From positions 36,803 to 100,802 of IMG/VR virus record IMGVR_UViG_3300035688_000002: 64,000 bases of DNA; one strand, 5' to 3'. The notes under the pieces are model-generated. The model did no database searches. It was given only the letters and a program-made list of their open reading frames with translations, and was not told the DNA's origin. This document shows, one piece after another, positions 16,615 to 24,492 of the stretch (position 1 is its first letter; the number at the start of each line of letters is the position of its first letter). The DNA comes from a virus. A program made the translations under genes and the position numbers.

Positions 16615-17033
16615 TGTTTCTCTCCCACTTCATAAACTTCAATAGCCTGTTTAAAATAGAATTTTCGCCCACAACTGGGGCACCCATACGGATTCTCGGT
16701 GTAGATGCCTATTACAAACTCCCAAAGCCCAAATGTCTTTCCACAAACACACTGGGTCACTGGCAGAAGCTCATCGTCTGGGTTTCCAAATTTCATTTTA
16801 TCAGTGACTTTCCTCACTATGCCCTCCCTTATTCTCATTATCCCTTTATGAAAATCTTTCATCGAGGGTAAAGGAATCACACTTCCTGTCGCCTCCTCAA
16901 TTCTAAGCCCAAGCTCTCTGGCAGTCTTTAAGCCTTTCTTTATCGCCTCTGAGCCGCACTTAAAGGACTCGTTGAGTATCCTGATGTCAGAACGCTTAAG
17001 CACCCCTCCGACTGTCTTCTTGACTGCTGGCAT
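16611..17033 (-). CDS. Zinc-ribbon protein next to replicative helicase
   Basis: About 140 residues from ATG 17033 with GGGAGG upstream; longer starts would sit inside the helicase gene. C-terminal CVCGKTFGLWEF and CPSCGRKFYF form a four-Cys zinc ribbon; the N-terminal part is helical and basic. Sits 1 nt after the DnaB-like stop, so may be a helicase partner, but no loader family is recognised. Confidence 0.72.
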   Translation of the reverse strand: MPAVKKTVGGVLKRSDIRILNESFKCGSEAIKKGLKTARELGLRIEEATGSVIPLPSMKDFHKGIMRIREGIVRKVTDKMKFGNPDDELLPVTQCVCGKTFGLWEFVIGIYTENPYGCPSCGRKFYFKQAIEVYEVGEKQ

Positions 17034-17034
17034 T

Positions 17035-18438
17035 TTATCCTCCCAAATCTTCCTCTCCCATAGCAAGCTCCTCAGCCGAGGCAAACTCAACATCTTCTGG
17101 CTGTGCCTCACGCGGCTCCTCTGCCTCCAGCTCTTCAAACTTTCCTATATCGAAAGTCTCCCTAAAAGGCACAATTAAATGTCCTTCCTCGTCCCTCACC
17201 TTGGCAAAATAGAATCTTCCGATGTGTTCTCTCAGTTCCGTCGGTGTCCGGCAGATCGCTATGACTACATCTGCGATTTGTGCCTTAGCAAAAGACTCTG
17301 CCATGTCTGCGATGGTTACAATGTCTTTGCTCATTGATTTCCTGCTTGCCTGGCACCCTGTCCATAAGGGAAGCTCAAACTCCTGAGCCAATCCACGGAG
17401 TCTCTCATAAAGAGCTCCGAGCATTTCATATCGCTTAGCCTCTCTGTATTCGACAGTCATCTTCATAATGTCAGCATAATCTACAATTAGAAGGTCAATG
17501 TCAAAGCTCTGCCCCGTTCTCACATACGTTATCACTGAGCGAAGCTCATCGAGTGAAAGGCTGCGAGTGGGAAACTCCATCACAAGGACGTCCCCTGGTG
17601 TTACCAGCCTTCGGATTCTTCTTAGGCTGTTTATGACCCGATCCGACTCCTCATGGAGCCTGTCTTTAGGCACTCTCGTCAGATGAGCCTCATATCTGGC
17701 AATGACTTTCCGTTTAGCGAGTTCGAGCGAGACATGCAAGACAGTCTTTTGAAGTTTTACTGCGTGTGCCCCCACTGTATTCAGATAAAATGACTTGCCG
17801 TATCCGGGAGGGGCAAGAACCACTCCCAGCTCTCCAGGCCCCAAACCCCCATTCAGAATGGCATCTGTATGCCTCAGTCCAGTGAGAATCTTATCTGCCG
17901 CGGGGTTTTCTCTCACCCGAGCCTCTGCATCTCTCAAGAGATACTCAGCTTTATGCCTTGCTATCTTTCCTGCCAGGGTATTATAAACCTGATTGACTGA
18001 CTCCGTAAAAGTCCTTATGTTTAATTCCCCGTCTCTCGCTGCCTCCGTTGCAGCAGCCTCTGACACACGAGCAAGTTGGGCTCTTATAATGTAGCTTGAG
18101 ACTTTGGCAATCAGATACTCCCTCTCTCCCAAAGGAACCCTGTAAATCTTCTCAATCTCTCTCCAGACATAGTCTAAAGGAACGGGGATTTCTTTCCCTG
18201 CCTGCCTTAGAGCCTGAGTCATCTCCCTTTCGAGAATCACTCTTGAACAGGGTCTAAGAAAATGAGAGAAGTGAGTCTTGGCTATTCGATAGACGATTCT
18301 ATGGACTGGGTTTTCAAAATACTCTTCATCAATGGCATCCATAAAATGATTCGCTACCTCACGGTCTCTGATGAGATATCCCAGTGCCTCCAATTGAAAC
18401 TCACTCGGGATTATCGAGGTCAGTACATCAACCACCAT
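17035..18438 (-). CDS. DnaB-like replicative helicase
   Basis: 467 residues from ATG 18438, selected for GGAGG 5 nt upstream. An N-terminal DnaB-type domain (residues 1-110) and linker precede the RecA-like motor: Walker A APPGYGKS (near 210), catalytic Glu in HVSLELAK, Walker B DLLIVDYADIM, and an arginine-finger region near RTPTELREHIGRFYFAKVR. Unwinds the fork 5'-3' and works with the primase encoded upstream at 23152. Acidic C-terminal tail. Secure call. Confidence 0.92.
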   Translation of the reverse strand: MVVDVLTSIIPSEFQLEALGYLIRDREVANHFMDAIDEEYFENPVHRIVYRIAKTHFSHFLRPCSRVILEREMTQALRQAGKEIPVPLDYVWREIEKIYRVPLGEREYLIAKVSSYIIRAQLARVSEAAATEAARDGELNIRTFTESVNQVYNTLAGKIARHKAEYLLRDAEARVRENPAADKILTGLRHTDAILNGGLGPGELGVVLAPPGYGKSFYLNTVGAHAVKLQKTVLHVSLELAKRKVIARYEAHLTRVPKDRLHEESDRVINSLRRIRRLVTPGDVLVMEFPTRSLSLDELRSVITYVRTGQSFDIDLLIVDYADIMKMTVEYREAKRYEMLGALYERLRGLAQEFELPLWTGCQASRKSMSKDIVTIADMAESFAKAQIADVVIAICRTPTELREHIGRFYFAKVRDEEGHLIVPFRETFDIGKFEELEAEEPREAQPEDVEFASAEELAMGEEDLGG

Positions 18439-19220
18439 AGACTCCTCCAATTCCCAATGTGACCAAACGCCTTCTGAACGCTTTTTAATTCCCTCTCTGC
18501 TACTCCTTTCCTTGCCTCAATCAGCTTTTTAACATAGTTTCCGTCCCGCACCATTCTGGCCCTGACTGGGGCTGCATAGTGAATCACAGCTCTTGCCACT
18601 TCCGCTCTGACGGTATCCCTGATGCACTTGTCTCTTTGCCAATAATCTTCAAACTTCTCAAAGCGACTGTGGGTTGCTATGAACTCAGGCGTAAAGACAT
18701 CAGCATAAGCCAAAAAGACGGCAAAGAGAGAAGTGACGTTATTTAATTCTTTCCCTCTTCCAGACTTCAACAAGCTCCAGAGAATCGTGTAGCCGTTATA
18801 GAAACAGTTTGTAAATCTTGACTGAAAGTTGAGAGGGTTAGAGCTTTTAACAGAGCTAAAAGCGCCCTTTCTCGTCATGAATCTGGATCGCATCCCTCTC
18901 ATTCTACCAATAAAAATGCTGAAGCCAGCCTCTGAGGCAAGGAAGGACAGGGGAGGATATTTCCATTTGAGATTTCTGCCTTCCCAACTCTTAGGGTCTA
19001 ACATGACGGTAAAGAAATCTTCTACTTTGATCCCCAGAGCGCTACACTTCCTGGCAATGAAGGAAAATTGCTCGAAATTTCTCTTTCCATGGGAAGTACT
19101 AATATCCTCAGAGTATTTCCGAACCGCATGATAAAACTCTCTGAGCATTTCTTCAAAGAGCCTCTTAACCACAGAAACGATCTGCGGGGCAAATCTTTCT
19201 TTGGAGGGAGTCTTGCTCAT
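18420..19220 (-). CDS. Hypothetical helical protein upstream of helicase
   Basis: 266 residues, helical, basic C-terminus (MVRDGNYVKKLIEARKG). No recognised domain. It overlaps the DnaB-like start by 19 nt, a place often held by helicase loaders or origin-binding proteins, but it has no Walker A and no visible HTH, so function is not assigned. Confidence 0.75.
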   Translation of the reverse strand: MSKTPSKERFAPQIVSVVKRLFEEMLREFYHAVRKYSEDISTSHGKRNFEQFSFIARKCSALGIKVEDFFTVMLDPKSWEGRNLKWKYPPLSFLASEAGFSIFIGRMRGMRSRFMTRKGAFSSVKSSNPLNFQSRFTNCFYNGYTILWSLLKSGRGKELNNVTSLFAVFLAYADVFTPEFIATHSRFEKFEDYWQRDKCIRDTVRAEVARAVIHYAAPVRARMVRDGNYVKKLIEARKGVAERELKSVQKAFGHIGNWRSLWWLMY

Positions 19221-19221
19221 T

Positions 19222-19311
19222 TTATCTGCACCTCTTCATCATTATCATTCTCAGGGCCCCTAAGTTTTTCATTGAGGGTGCAGGTGGGTTTGTTTCTATC
19301 GAAACAAACAC
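19222..19311 (-). CDS. Putative 29-residue peptide
   Basis: GTG at 19311 preceded by AAAAGGAGAAAGA; TAA at 19222-19224 just before the next ATG. The excellent ribosome site and the end placed right at the next start suggest a leader peptide or a very small gene. The start codon lies in the perfect hairpin at 19288-19309, so translation may be structure-controlled. Small size makes this uncertain. Confidence 0.35.
   Translation of the reverse strand: MFVSIETNPPAPSMKNLGALRMIMMKRCR
19288..19309. repeat. Perfect 9-bp hairpin, loop TATC
   Basis: GTTTGTTTC / GAAACAAAC around a 4-nt loop. It covers the start of the putative 29-residue peptide on the minus strand. Confidence 0.6.
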
Positions 19312-19390
19312 TCTTTCTCCTTTTCTTTCTTCCTTCTGATCTAAGTCTTTTTAAAGAGATCAGATAAAGATAAAGATATTAGTTAGATCT

Positions 19391-19417
19391 GATTCTTTAT
19401 AGAAACTATAAAGAATC
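19391..19417. repeat. Perfect 12-bp hairpin, loop AAA
   Basis: GATTCTTTATAG / CTATAAAGAATC with a 3-nt loop, between two genes. AT-rich, with no long T-tract directly after it on the minus strand, so terminator status is unclear. Resembles the hairpin at 19705-19735 in loop and stem length. Confidence 0.65.
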
Positions 19418-19434
19418 ATCTCTGTCGTGCAGTT

Positions 19435-19683
19435 TCATTCAGAGTCCTTTACAAACTCATTCCAGGCAACCCTAAAAGTCGGAAAGAGTCCTTCTATGGC
19501 TTTTATTGCTGACTCATAAAGAAACTCTCCGTCTTTGAAACCAGCAGCCACCTCTTCCAGACACTTTCCCTTGAAACATTCTGGACACATCTCTGTAGCT
19601 TTCTGAAAAATAAAATCATAAAAAGCTACCTGAACTCTTATCCAACTTCCACACTTTTTAATTAGCTCACTGTTATCGAACAT
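19435..19683 (-). CDS. Small CxxC protein
   Basis: 82 residues, contains CPECFKGKC (about 33-41), otherwise helical and acidic. No family recognised. Flanked on both sides by perfect hairpins, so it may form its own transcription unit. Confidence 0.65.
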   Translation of the reverse strand: MFDNSELIKKCGSWIRVQVAFYDFIFQKATEMCPECFKGKCLEEVAAGFKDGEFLYESAIKAIEGLFPTFRVAWNEFVKDSE

Positions 19684-19704
19684 CAGAGCTCCTTTCTGAG
19701 CTAA

Positions 19705-19735
19705 AATTAGAAGATACCAAAGGTATCTTCTAATT
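19705..19735 (-). terminator. Perfect 14-bp hairpin, possible terminator
   Basis: AATTAGAAGATACC / GGTATCTTCTAATT with loop AAA (TTT on the minus strand). It follows the gene stopping at 19744, and the stem runs into TTTTAG on the minus strand. May be a terminator or a processing signal. Confidence 0.5.
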
Positions 19736-19743
19736 GGCTCTTT

Positions 19744-20169
19744 TTACCCCTTCTCTTTGACCAAGGAATTCAAATCCACATAGACTATCCCCGTTGATTT
19801 GTCCTGTCTGCAAGCGTAAGTGCGAGTCTTTTCTAAATCGAACCCCCAGGCTTTTGCCTGTGTCCGAAATGAAACAGCGATGACACCTCTGGATAGCTTA
19901 GCCAGGATGAGCTTGTAGGTAATAGGGGCTCCTTCATGCCAGGGAACCGGGCGCAGAGCAAGCAGTTTGGTTCTCAAATTCCATGCCATAAAGACAGCTT
20001 TGTTTTTCAATTGAGACCCTAACAGCCAATTAGAGACTATCAGGCTGAAAATTAAAAACCCAGACTTTCCTATAGTGCAGACCGGCTCACTGCGAGACAT
20101 AGCTTCTCTGTGTTTGACATCCCTGGTAAAGACCTGGAAGCCAGGCGGGAATAACTGTTCGGTTTTCAA
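19744..20169 (-). CDS. Hypothetical protein
   Basis: 141 residues from TTG 20169 behind a near-perfect AAGGAGGTGA site. Alpha/beta with a hydrophobic centre (GFLIFSLIVSNWLLG) that is probably buried strand/helix rather than membrane. No recognised motif. The structured RNA at 20199-20298 forms its leader. Confidence 0.68.
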   Translation of the reverse strand: MKTEQLFPPGFQVFTRDVKHREAMSRSEPVCTIGKSGFLIFSLIVSNWLLGSQLKNKAVFMAWNLRTKLLALRPVPWHEGAPITYKLILAKLSRGVIAVSFRTQAKAWGFDLEKTRTYACRQDKSTGIVYVDLNSLVKEKG

Positions 20170-20198
20170 CGTAATTCACCTCCTTGTCTGAATGAAAT

Positions 20199-20298
20199 TG
20201 ACAGGGCAGTGACGGACAATGGAGGTCACTATGAGCGAGCTACGCTTCACAGTACCTTGCACAAGGATTTTCATTGTCACACGCCGGCTGCCCTGTCA
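20199..20298 (-). ncRNA. Structured intergenic RNA candidate
   Basis: In a 134-bp gap. Outer stem TGACAGGGCAG / CTGCCCTGTCA (11 bp, perfect), second stem 20215-20221 with 20272-20278 (7 bp), then a long hairpin 20224-20256 (GGTACTGTGA and AGCG arms on the minus strand, with one bulge and a G.U) and a small CCTTG/CAAGG hairpin that competes with its base. The G.U pair forms only in minus-strand RNA. It lies after the helicase stop and before a TTG-started gene. Could be an attenuator, riboswitch-like leader or separate small RNA. No known class recognised. Confidence 0.5.
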
Positions 20299-20303
20299 TA
20301 TTT

Positions 20304-23180
20304 TTATCTCCCTCTCGTCTTTATCTGAGTAGGGATAACATCGAAGCCTTCTTTCCGATACAGGCTGAGTCTATAGACGCTGTGTGCCTCCAAATAACGA
20401 TCACCTCTATCCTCAAAGTCATAGATGCGGACGACATTCTCTCCGCTGGGTTTCTTTCTCATCCCTCTTCCAATTCTCTGTAGGAGTTTCATGTGGCTTT
20501 TGCCTGCTCCCGCAAGAATGAGAACCTTTATTGCTGGCAAATCCATTCCCTCATCAAATATTGGGGTAGCCACGATAGCTGGAATTTCATTCCGTTCCAG
20601 CATAGCCAGTTTCTGGTTTCTCTCTTGTGCTTCTGTCAGTCCCGAAACCAGAATCGTTCCGTTGGTCATTCGAGAAAGAAGCTCCCGGGCGTGCCTAAAA
20701 GTCTGAATGAGTATCAGAACCGGCTCCTTTCTCAGCTTATGCAGTCTGGCAATCCCTGCTATGATGTTGTTTCGGTCATTATTTAACTCTATGCCTGCAA
20801 TATATGCAGCCTGCCAGTTTCTGGCCCTCATAAATTTTAGAGAGAAATTCTTAATTCGATATATCTTTGGTGCGGCTGAGAAGCCTCTCATTATCATTTC
20901 TCGGTTGGTAATAGTCTTAATTTCCTCTCCAGTCATTGATATCAGTCTGAGATTCTGGATTTCCTCTCTCATCAGAGGAGTGGCAGAGAGGCCAAAGCGA
21001 TAGAAGGCGTTGATGTTCTTGGACACTTTGAACCACGTAGCGGCCGACTGATGATGACAATTAGAGACAACGAATCCATTAGCGAAGAAAAGATGGTCAT
21101 TGCTATCAATCTCAATATCATAAAGCTCTGTCTCATCACAAAACTGAATATTGGTTATCTTAATCTCTTTATAGAGAGACCGTACTGAAACCTTATCGTG
21201 GGAAGACAACCACGACAGCTTCCGAGGCACCAAGAGTTTTTTGGCCTCTCTAATCTTTACAATCTTTAACCCTCTATTCTCAATAATTGGAACATAATGA
21301 TCATCAGAGGCTATCAAATAATTCCCTGAATTAAGCCAATATTTGAATGCTGGTTTTACAGTCTTCCAAACCCTCTTTACATTAGCTACACCCTTCGGAG
21401 TCAAAACTACGTCTCCAACCCTCAACTCCTTTAACAACTTAATCCCTTCTGGAACGGCGATTTCGGTATCTCCATCAAGACATTCGTCAATCAGAAGCAT
21501 ATCAACCTCATTCCAGAGCCAGTCTTTAAACATTGCCTTTATTTCTTTATTCTTGCTTGTGACTCGATTAAAGAGGGTCTGAACCATGCCTACAGTCACC
21601 CTCTTAATGTCCATGGCATTTCGATGAACCACTCCTATATCTTCATTCAATCTAGCTGCTAGCCTATCTCTTGTCTGATAGAGGAGGTTGCCTCTGTGTG
21701 TGAGCCACAGCACTTTTACTGGGGCTATTTTCATTAAGCCAGCGCCTATTTCTGTATTGTGTGTCGGGATAAAGTGATTTGTAAGATACATATGCTCTGG
21801 ATGATGTGACGAAATACACCGGCACTCTTTTCTTCCCACATACTCTATCTCCGTAATGACACGGCTCTGATGTTTCTCTCCCACTAATACACGTACCCAC
21901 TTCCTCGGAAGAGAAAAAGCTCTATGGGCTAGCTTGCCGCCAAAAGTCACTACATAGCTTCTCTTTCCTTCTTTAAGCTTTCCAAGATATTTGAATTTTG
22001 GTATCTTGCTACGGATACGGCAAACAGCACCCAAACTCTCTGCCACCTCTTTTACATCCATAGCCAATTGCAAGGAAGTCGAGCAAAACTCGACCCCGCT
22101 TCGCCTGGAAGGAGAGTAGCCATCTGTATCCATTAACCCATTAAGCAACTCCATACGAACAGATCCGGAGTTATACTTATAGACATCTGGAATAAATTTC
22201 TCCCACGACTTTCTATTGCACAGCCCATACTTTCTCAAAGCATCAAGAATGACATTCCCTCCACCCCGTCTCTGTTTGGAAAGGACATAATCTACAATCC
22301 TTCCTGACTGCTTCAATTGATATCCTCCCGGCAGCAACCGACGAGCTTTGGAAACAATAGCTTTATCTCCACAAGATAGCCTTATTCCATTCTTATCCAG
22401 GCTACCATCCCCGAGAAGAACACCCAACAGATATGGATGGATGACTACAGGGGCAAAAACAAATTCAACAGGTTTCGCAGGATAAATTTGATACTTGGGC
22501 CTCCCAGATTTTTGAAGATGGCTTCCCATTATAGAATTCAATGCAACCACCTTCTCCCTAATTGTCCAATTTATTCTGCTTCCTATCTTCCACAGATGCT
22601 CTAAGGAACACTCCACGGAATCACCGTTCCTAAAAGTGACTCTATAAATATCCAACAATCCCTGCGGATAGACTCCCGTAACAGTTGTCGAGTCTCCCAT
22701 CGGAGTCAAAATCTCATCCCCAACTTTAATTTTCCCCATTTGCACCGGGCCTTTAGTAGTATAAACAAGAGCATCTAAAGGCTGAGATTTTCCTGCGTTA
22801 GTCGGAGCAGTCAAGATACAGCGTTCCATTGCAAAAGCTCTTTGAATCGCGTCTATTTGATAATCTCTGAGTTGGATTCCCTCTAATTTTAACTCTTGAG
22901 TCACAAACTCAGGCTTCCTTCGAGCGTCGTTCATAACGAAACGGTCTTTGAGCTTATCTGGGAAAATGTCAAAGAGACCGGTAGGGAACGTCTGAGAGAA
23001 ATCATTATAAAAACAGTAAGTCCCATCCCAGATTCTCTTTCTAAACGATGTCATAAACCAAAAGTTAGGCACGGCAAAAGTCAAAAACTTCCTGATGGCG
23101 TCTTCCTCTGAGGGAACGTCAAAAGATTCAATCTTAATGAAAATATTACCCTTACTTGCCTTTATCAATTCTTTCCTCAA
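20304..23180 (-). CDS. UvsW-like SF2 helicase interrupted by two inteins
   Basis: 958 residues before splicing, ~474 after. The helicase core is split at motif I (TAPTNAGKS|TEIGAG) and at motif II (LLIDE|CHHQ, a DECH box). Motif III FGLSATP and motif VI QRIGRGMR are intact. T4 UvsW-type enzymes regress forks and resolve R-loops and branched DNA; the location between primase and recombination genes fits. The start is a TTG: 23180 as listed, or 23168, which has a better AGGAAAG site. The gene overlaps the primase end by ~28 nt. Splicing is required for activity since both ATPase motifs are interrupted. Confidence 0.92.
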   Translation of the reverse strand: MRKELIKASKGNIFIKIESFDVPSEEDAIRKFLTFAVPNFWFMTSFRKRIWDGTYCFYNDFSQTFPTGLFDIFPDKLKDRFVMNDARRKPEFVTQELKLEGIQLRDYQIDAIQRAFAMERCILTAPTNAGKSQPLDALVYTTKGPVQMGKIKVGDEILTPMGDSTTVTGVYPQGLLDIYRVTFRNGDSVECSLEHLWKIGSRINWTIREKVVALNSIMGSHLQKSGRPKYQIYPAKPVEFVFAPVVIHPYLLGVLLGDGSLDKNGIRLSCGDKAIVSKARRLLPGGYQLKQSGRIVDYVLSKQRRGGGNVILDALRKYGLCNRKSWEKFIPDVYKYNSGSVRMELLNGLMDTDGYSPSRRSGVEFCSTSLQLAMDVKEVAESLGAVCRIRSKIPKFKYLGKLKEGKRSYVVTFGGKLAHRAFSLPRKWVRVLVGEKHQSRVITEIEYVGRKECRCISSHHPEHMYLTNHFIPTHNTEIGAGLMKIAPVKVLWLTHRGNLLYQTRDRLAARLNEDIGVVHRNAMDIKRVTVGMVQTLFNRVTSKNKEIKAMFKDWLWNEVDMLLIDECLDGDTEIAVPEGIKLLKELRVGDVVLTPKGVANVKRVWKTVKPAFKYWLNSGNYLIASDDHYVPIIENRGLKIVKIREAKKLLVPRKLSWLSSHDKVSVRSLYKEIKITNIQFCDETELYDIEIDSNDHLFFANGFVVSNCHHQSAATWFKVSKNINAFYRFGLSATPLMREEIQNLRLISMTGEEIKTITNREMIMRGFSAAPKIYRIKNFSLKFMRARNWQAAYIAGIELNNDRNNIIAGIARLHKLRKEPVLILIQTFRHARELLSRMTNGTILVSGLTEAQERNQKLAMLERNEIPAIVATPIFDEGMDLPAIKVLILAGAGKSHMKLLQRIGRGMRKKPSGENVVRIYDFEDRGDRYLEAHSVYRLSLYRKEGFDVIPTQIKTRGR
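21060..21482 (-). other. Mini-intein in helicase motif II
   Basis: 141 residues (567-707 of the precursor). Starts CLDGDTEIAVPEG, block B with DDHYV (H628), block F TELYDIEIDSNDHLFF, and ends VVSN with extein Cys708 as +1. No LAGLIDADG block, so a class 1 mini-intein without endonuclease. The penultimate His is replaced by Ser, which occurs in some active inteins. Confidence 0.9.
21756..22784 (-). other. Intein with LAGLIDADG endonuclease in helicase Walker A, class 3-like
   Basis: 343 residues (133-475). It begins with Gln (QPLDALVYTTKGP), not Cys/Ser/Ala, and ends IPTHN with Thr476 as +1. The class 3 WCT set is present: Trp197 two residues after the block B His (EHLWKIG), Cys455 in block F (RCIS) and Thr473 before the final HN. 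LLGVLLGDGS and LLNGLMDTDGYS are the two dodecapeptide motifs of a homing endonuclease. The insertion exactly follows GKS of the P-loop. Confidence 0.9.
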
Positions 23181-23961
23181 GAATAAGTCGGTATTTCTGT
23201 TGAATAGTCTCTCCCCAGTCTTTGTAAGGACGGGGAGGATATTTAATCCCTGTCGGCACTATCGATTTCATTTTCTTTCGGAGATCCTCGGCTGCCTCAG
23301 AAGCGTCCCTATCAAAAGCCACAAACAGCCTCCTTGGGTTATGCTGTATGATTCTTTGAAGCTGTCGGTTGGTAGGCTTCTTTCCAAAGACAGCCACTCC
23401 CTTAACTGCCACTGCGTCAAAGACTCCCTCTGTTATATAAATATCACTCTCATCCGGCATCCAGCCCCATAAAGCCTCGCCTTTGCTTATTAATGTCTCT
23501 CCCTCACCCGGAAACAGCCACTTAGGTTCTGTATTCAAGACTGACCTTGCAGCCCAAAAGACATGAGGGCCTCTTGGATCGGGGAAGATAGCTCTGTGAG
23601 CAAGCCTTATACTCATGAGAATATTGAATCTCTTAATGCTTTCCTCATCAATCCCTCTTCGGGTGAGATAACTTTTTATTGTCCAAGCCACAACAGAGCG
23701 ATTGTCCATAAGAGAAATAAAATCCTGGTCAGGGACTTGCAAAGATGGGAAGCCTTCTACTACAGTCCATTTCCCTCCCACAAAGGGAAATGTGACGGCC
23801 AAATCTGGATAATCAAGCAGTAGCTTTTTTATTGGTCCGCCTCTCTCACAGTAAAGACAGTGGAAAACTCCCTTTTCTAAGTTTATAGACATATGTTTGT
23901 GATGGCTTGACCCGGGATGGTCCCCCAATGGATACGGACATCTTATGACTATTTCGCTCAT
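23152..23961 (-). CDS. DnaG-like primase (zinc + TOPRIM)
   Basis: 269 residues. The N-terminal zinc-binding part has RCPYPLGDHPGSSHHKHMS and HCLYC. A TOPRIM domain is visible at IYITEGVFDAVAVKG (Glu) and LFVAFDRDASEAAEDL (DxD). Compact for a primase, as in many phages that rely on a separate helicase. Makes RNA primers; the DnaB-like helicase is encoded downstream. Confidence 0.88.
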   Translation of the reverse strand: MSEIVIRCPYPLGDHPGSSHHKHMSINLEKGVFHCLYCERGGPIKKLLLDYPDLAVTFPFVGGKWTVVEGFPSLQVPDQDFISLMDNRSVVAWTIKSYLTRRGIDEESIKRFNILMSIRLAHRAIFPDPRGPHVFWAARSVLNTEPKWLFPGEGETLISKGEALWGWMPDESDIYITEGVFDAVAVKGVAVFGKKPTNRQLQRIIQHNPRRLFVAFDRDASEAAEDLRKKMKSIVPTGIKYPPRPYKDWGETIQQKYRLILEERIDKGK

Positions 23962-24248
23962 TTCCTCACTTCAATTGCATAAAGACAACCGACATTGGGG
24001 CAAACGCCTTCTGCATCGGGCTCCAGCTCTCCACCACAGAGTCTAATACCACAATGCCATCCCTTTTTGCCACATTCGGATTCCTTAACCTTTGAATCGT
24101 TTAGATTCTCAAAAACCGTCACCCTCTCTTTAGGAATATGCTTCGAGCAAAAGACTTTCACTTCCTTCCTCGGATAGTCAGAATCACTGATATGAACAGG
24201 GATGAGAGTCTCACATTCCTCACATTTCTGCCAGTAGCAGTCACACAT
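23958..24248 (-). CDS. Cys-rich zinc-binding protein
   Basis: 96 residues from ATG 24248 with AGGAG upstream. Many Cys pairs (MCDCYWQKCEEC, FCSKH, WHCGIRLCGG, CPNVGCLY) suggest two zinc sites. No family recognised. ATGA overlap with the primase. Confidence 0.7.
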   Translation of the reverse strand: MCDCYWQKCEECETLIPVHISDSDYPRKEVKVFCSKHIPKERVTVFENLNDSKVKESECGKKGWHCGIRLCGGELEPDAEGVCPNVGCLYAIEVRK

Positions 24249-24259
24249 TTTATCTCCTA

Positions 24260-24277
24260 CTATTTTATTATATAAAG
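24260..24277. repeat. 18-bp direct repeat, copy 1
   Basis: CTATTTTATTATATAAAG, repeated at 24443-24460 with one mismatch. On the minus strand it contains TATAAT upstream of the 23958-24248 gene, so it may be a weak promoter core; no good -35 is seen. Confidence 0.45.
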
Positions 24278-24442
24278 AGGACGAGACAGCCATGGCCACC
24301 TTCCTACCAAAGCAACCACCCTCCGGTGATGGAACAACATGGAGAAGCTATCTCCATTTGTAGGTTGGAGGTAGTCCAGAGCCCACATCGCCATACTCAC
24401 GGAGCCGCTGCCCGCCTCTTTACTTCTAACATTTCTTACTAT
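24278..24442 (-). other. Non-coding gap with hairpins
   Basis: No credible gene. Contains ATGGAGA-N5-TCTCCAT (24339-24357), a CACC/GGTG hairpin, and CAACC (24313-24317) pairing with GGTTG (24363-24367) around both. Bounded by the 18-bp direct repeats. May be transcribed as a structured leader; evidence is moderate. Confidence 0.3.
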
Positions 24443-24460
24443 CTATTTTATTATGTAAAG
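24443..24460. repeat. 18-bp direct repeat, copy 2
   Basis: CTATTTTATTATGTAAAG, 17 of 18 identical to 24260-24277 and 183 bp from it, directly next to the terminator hairpin. Confidence 0.45.
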
Positions 24461-24485
24461 AAACCCACCTTCATCGTGGGTTTCT
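24459..24485 (-). terminator. Rho-independent-type terminator
   Basis: AGAAACCCAC-N7-GTGGGTTTCT, a perfect 10-bp stem, immediately after the stop of 24493-25065. On the minus strand it runs into TTTACAT; on the plus strand CTTTTTC follows, so it could act in both directions. Confidence 0.7.
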
Positions 24486-24492
24486 CTTTTTC

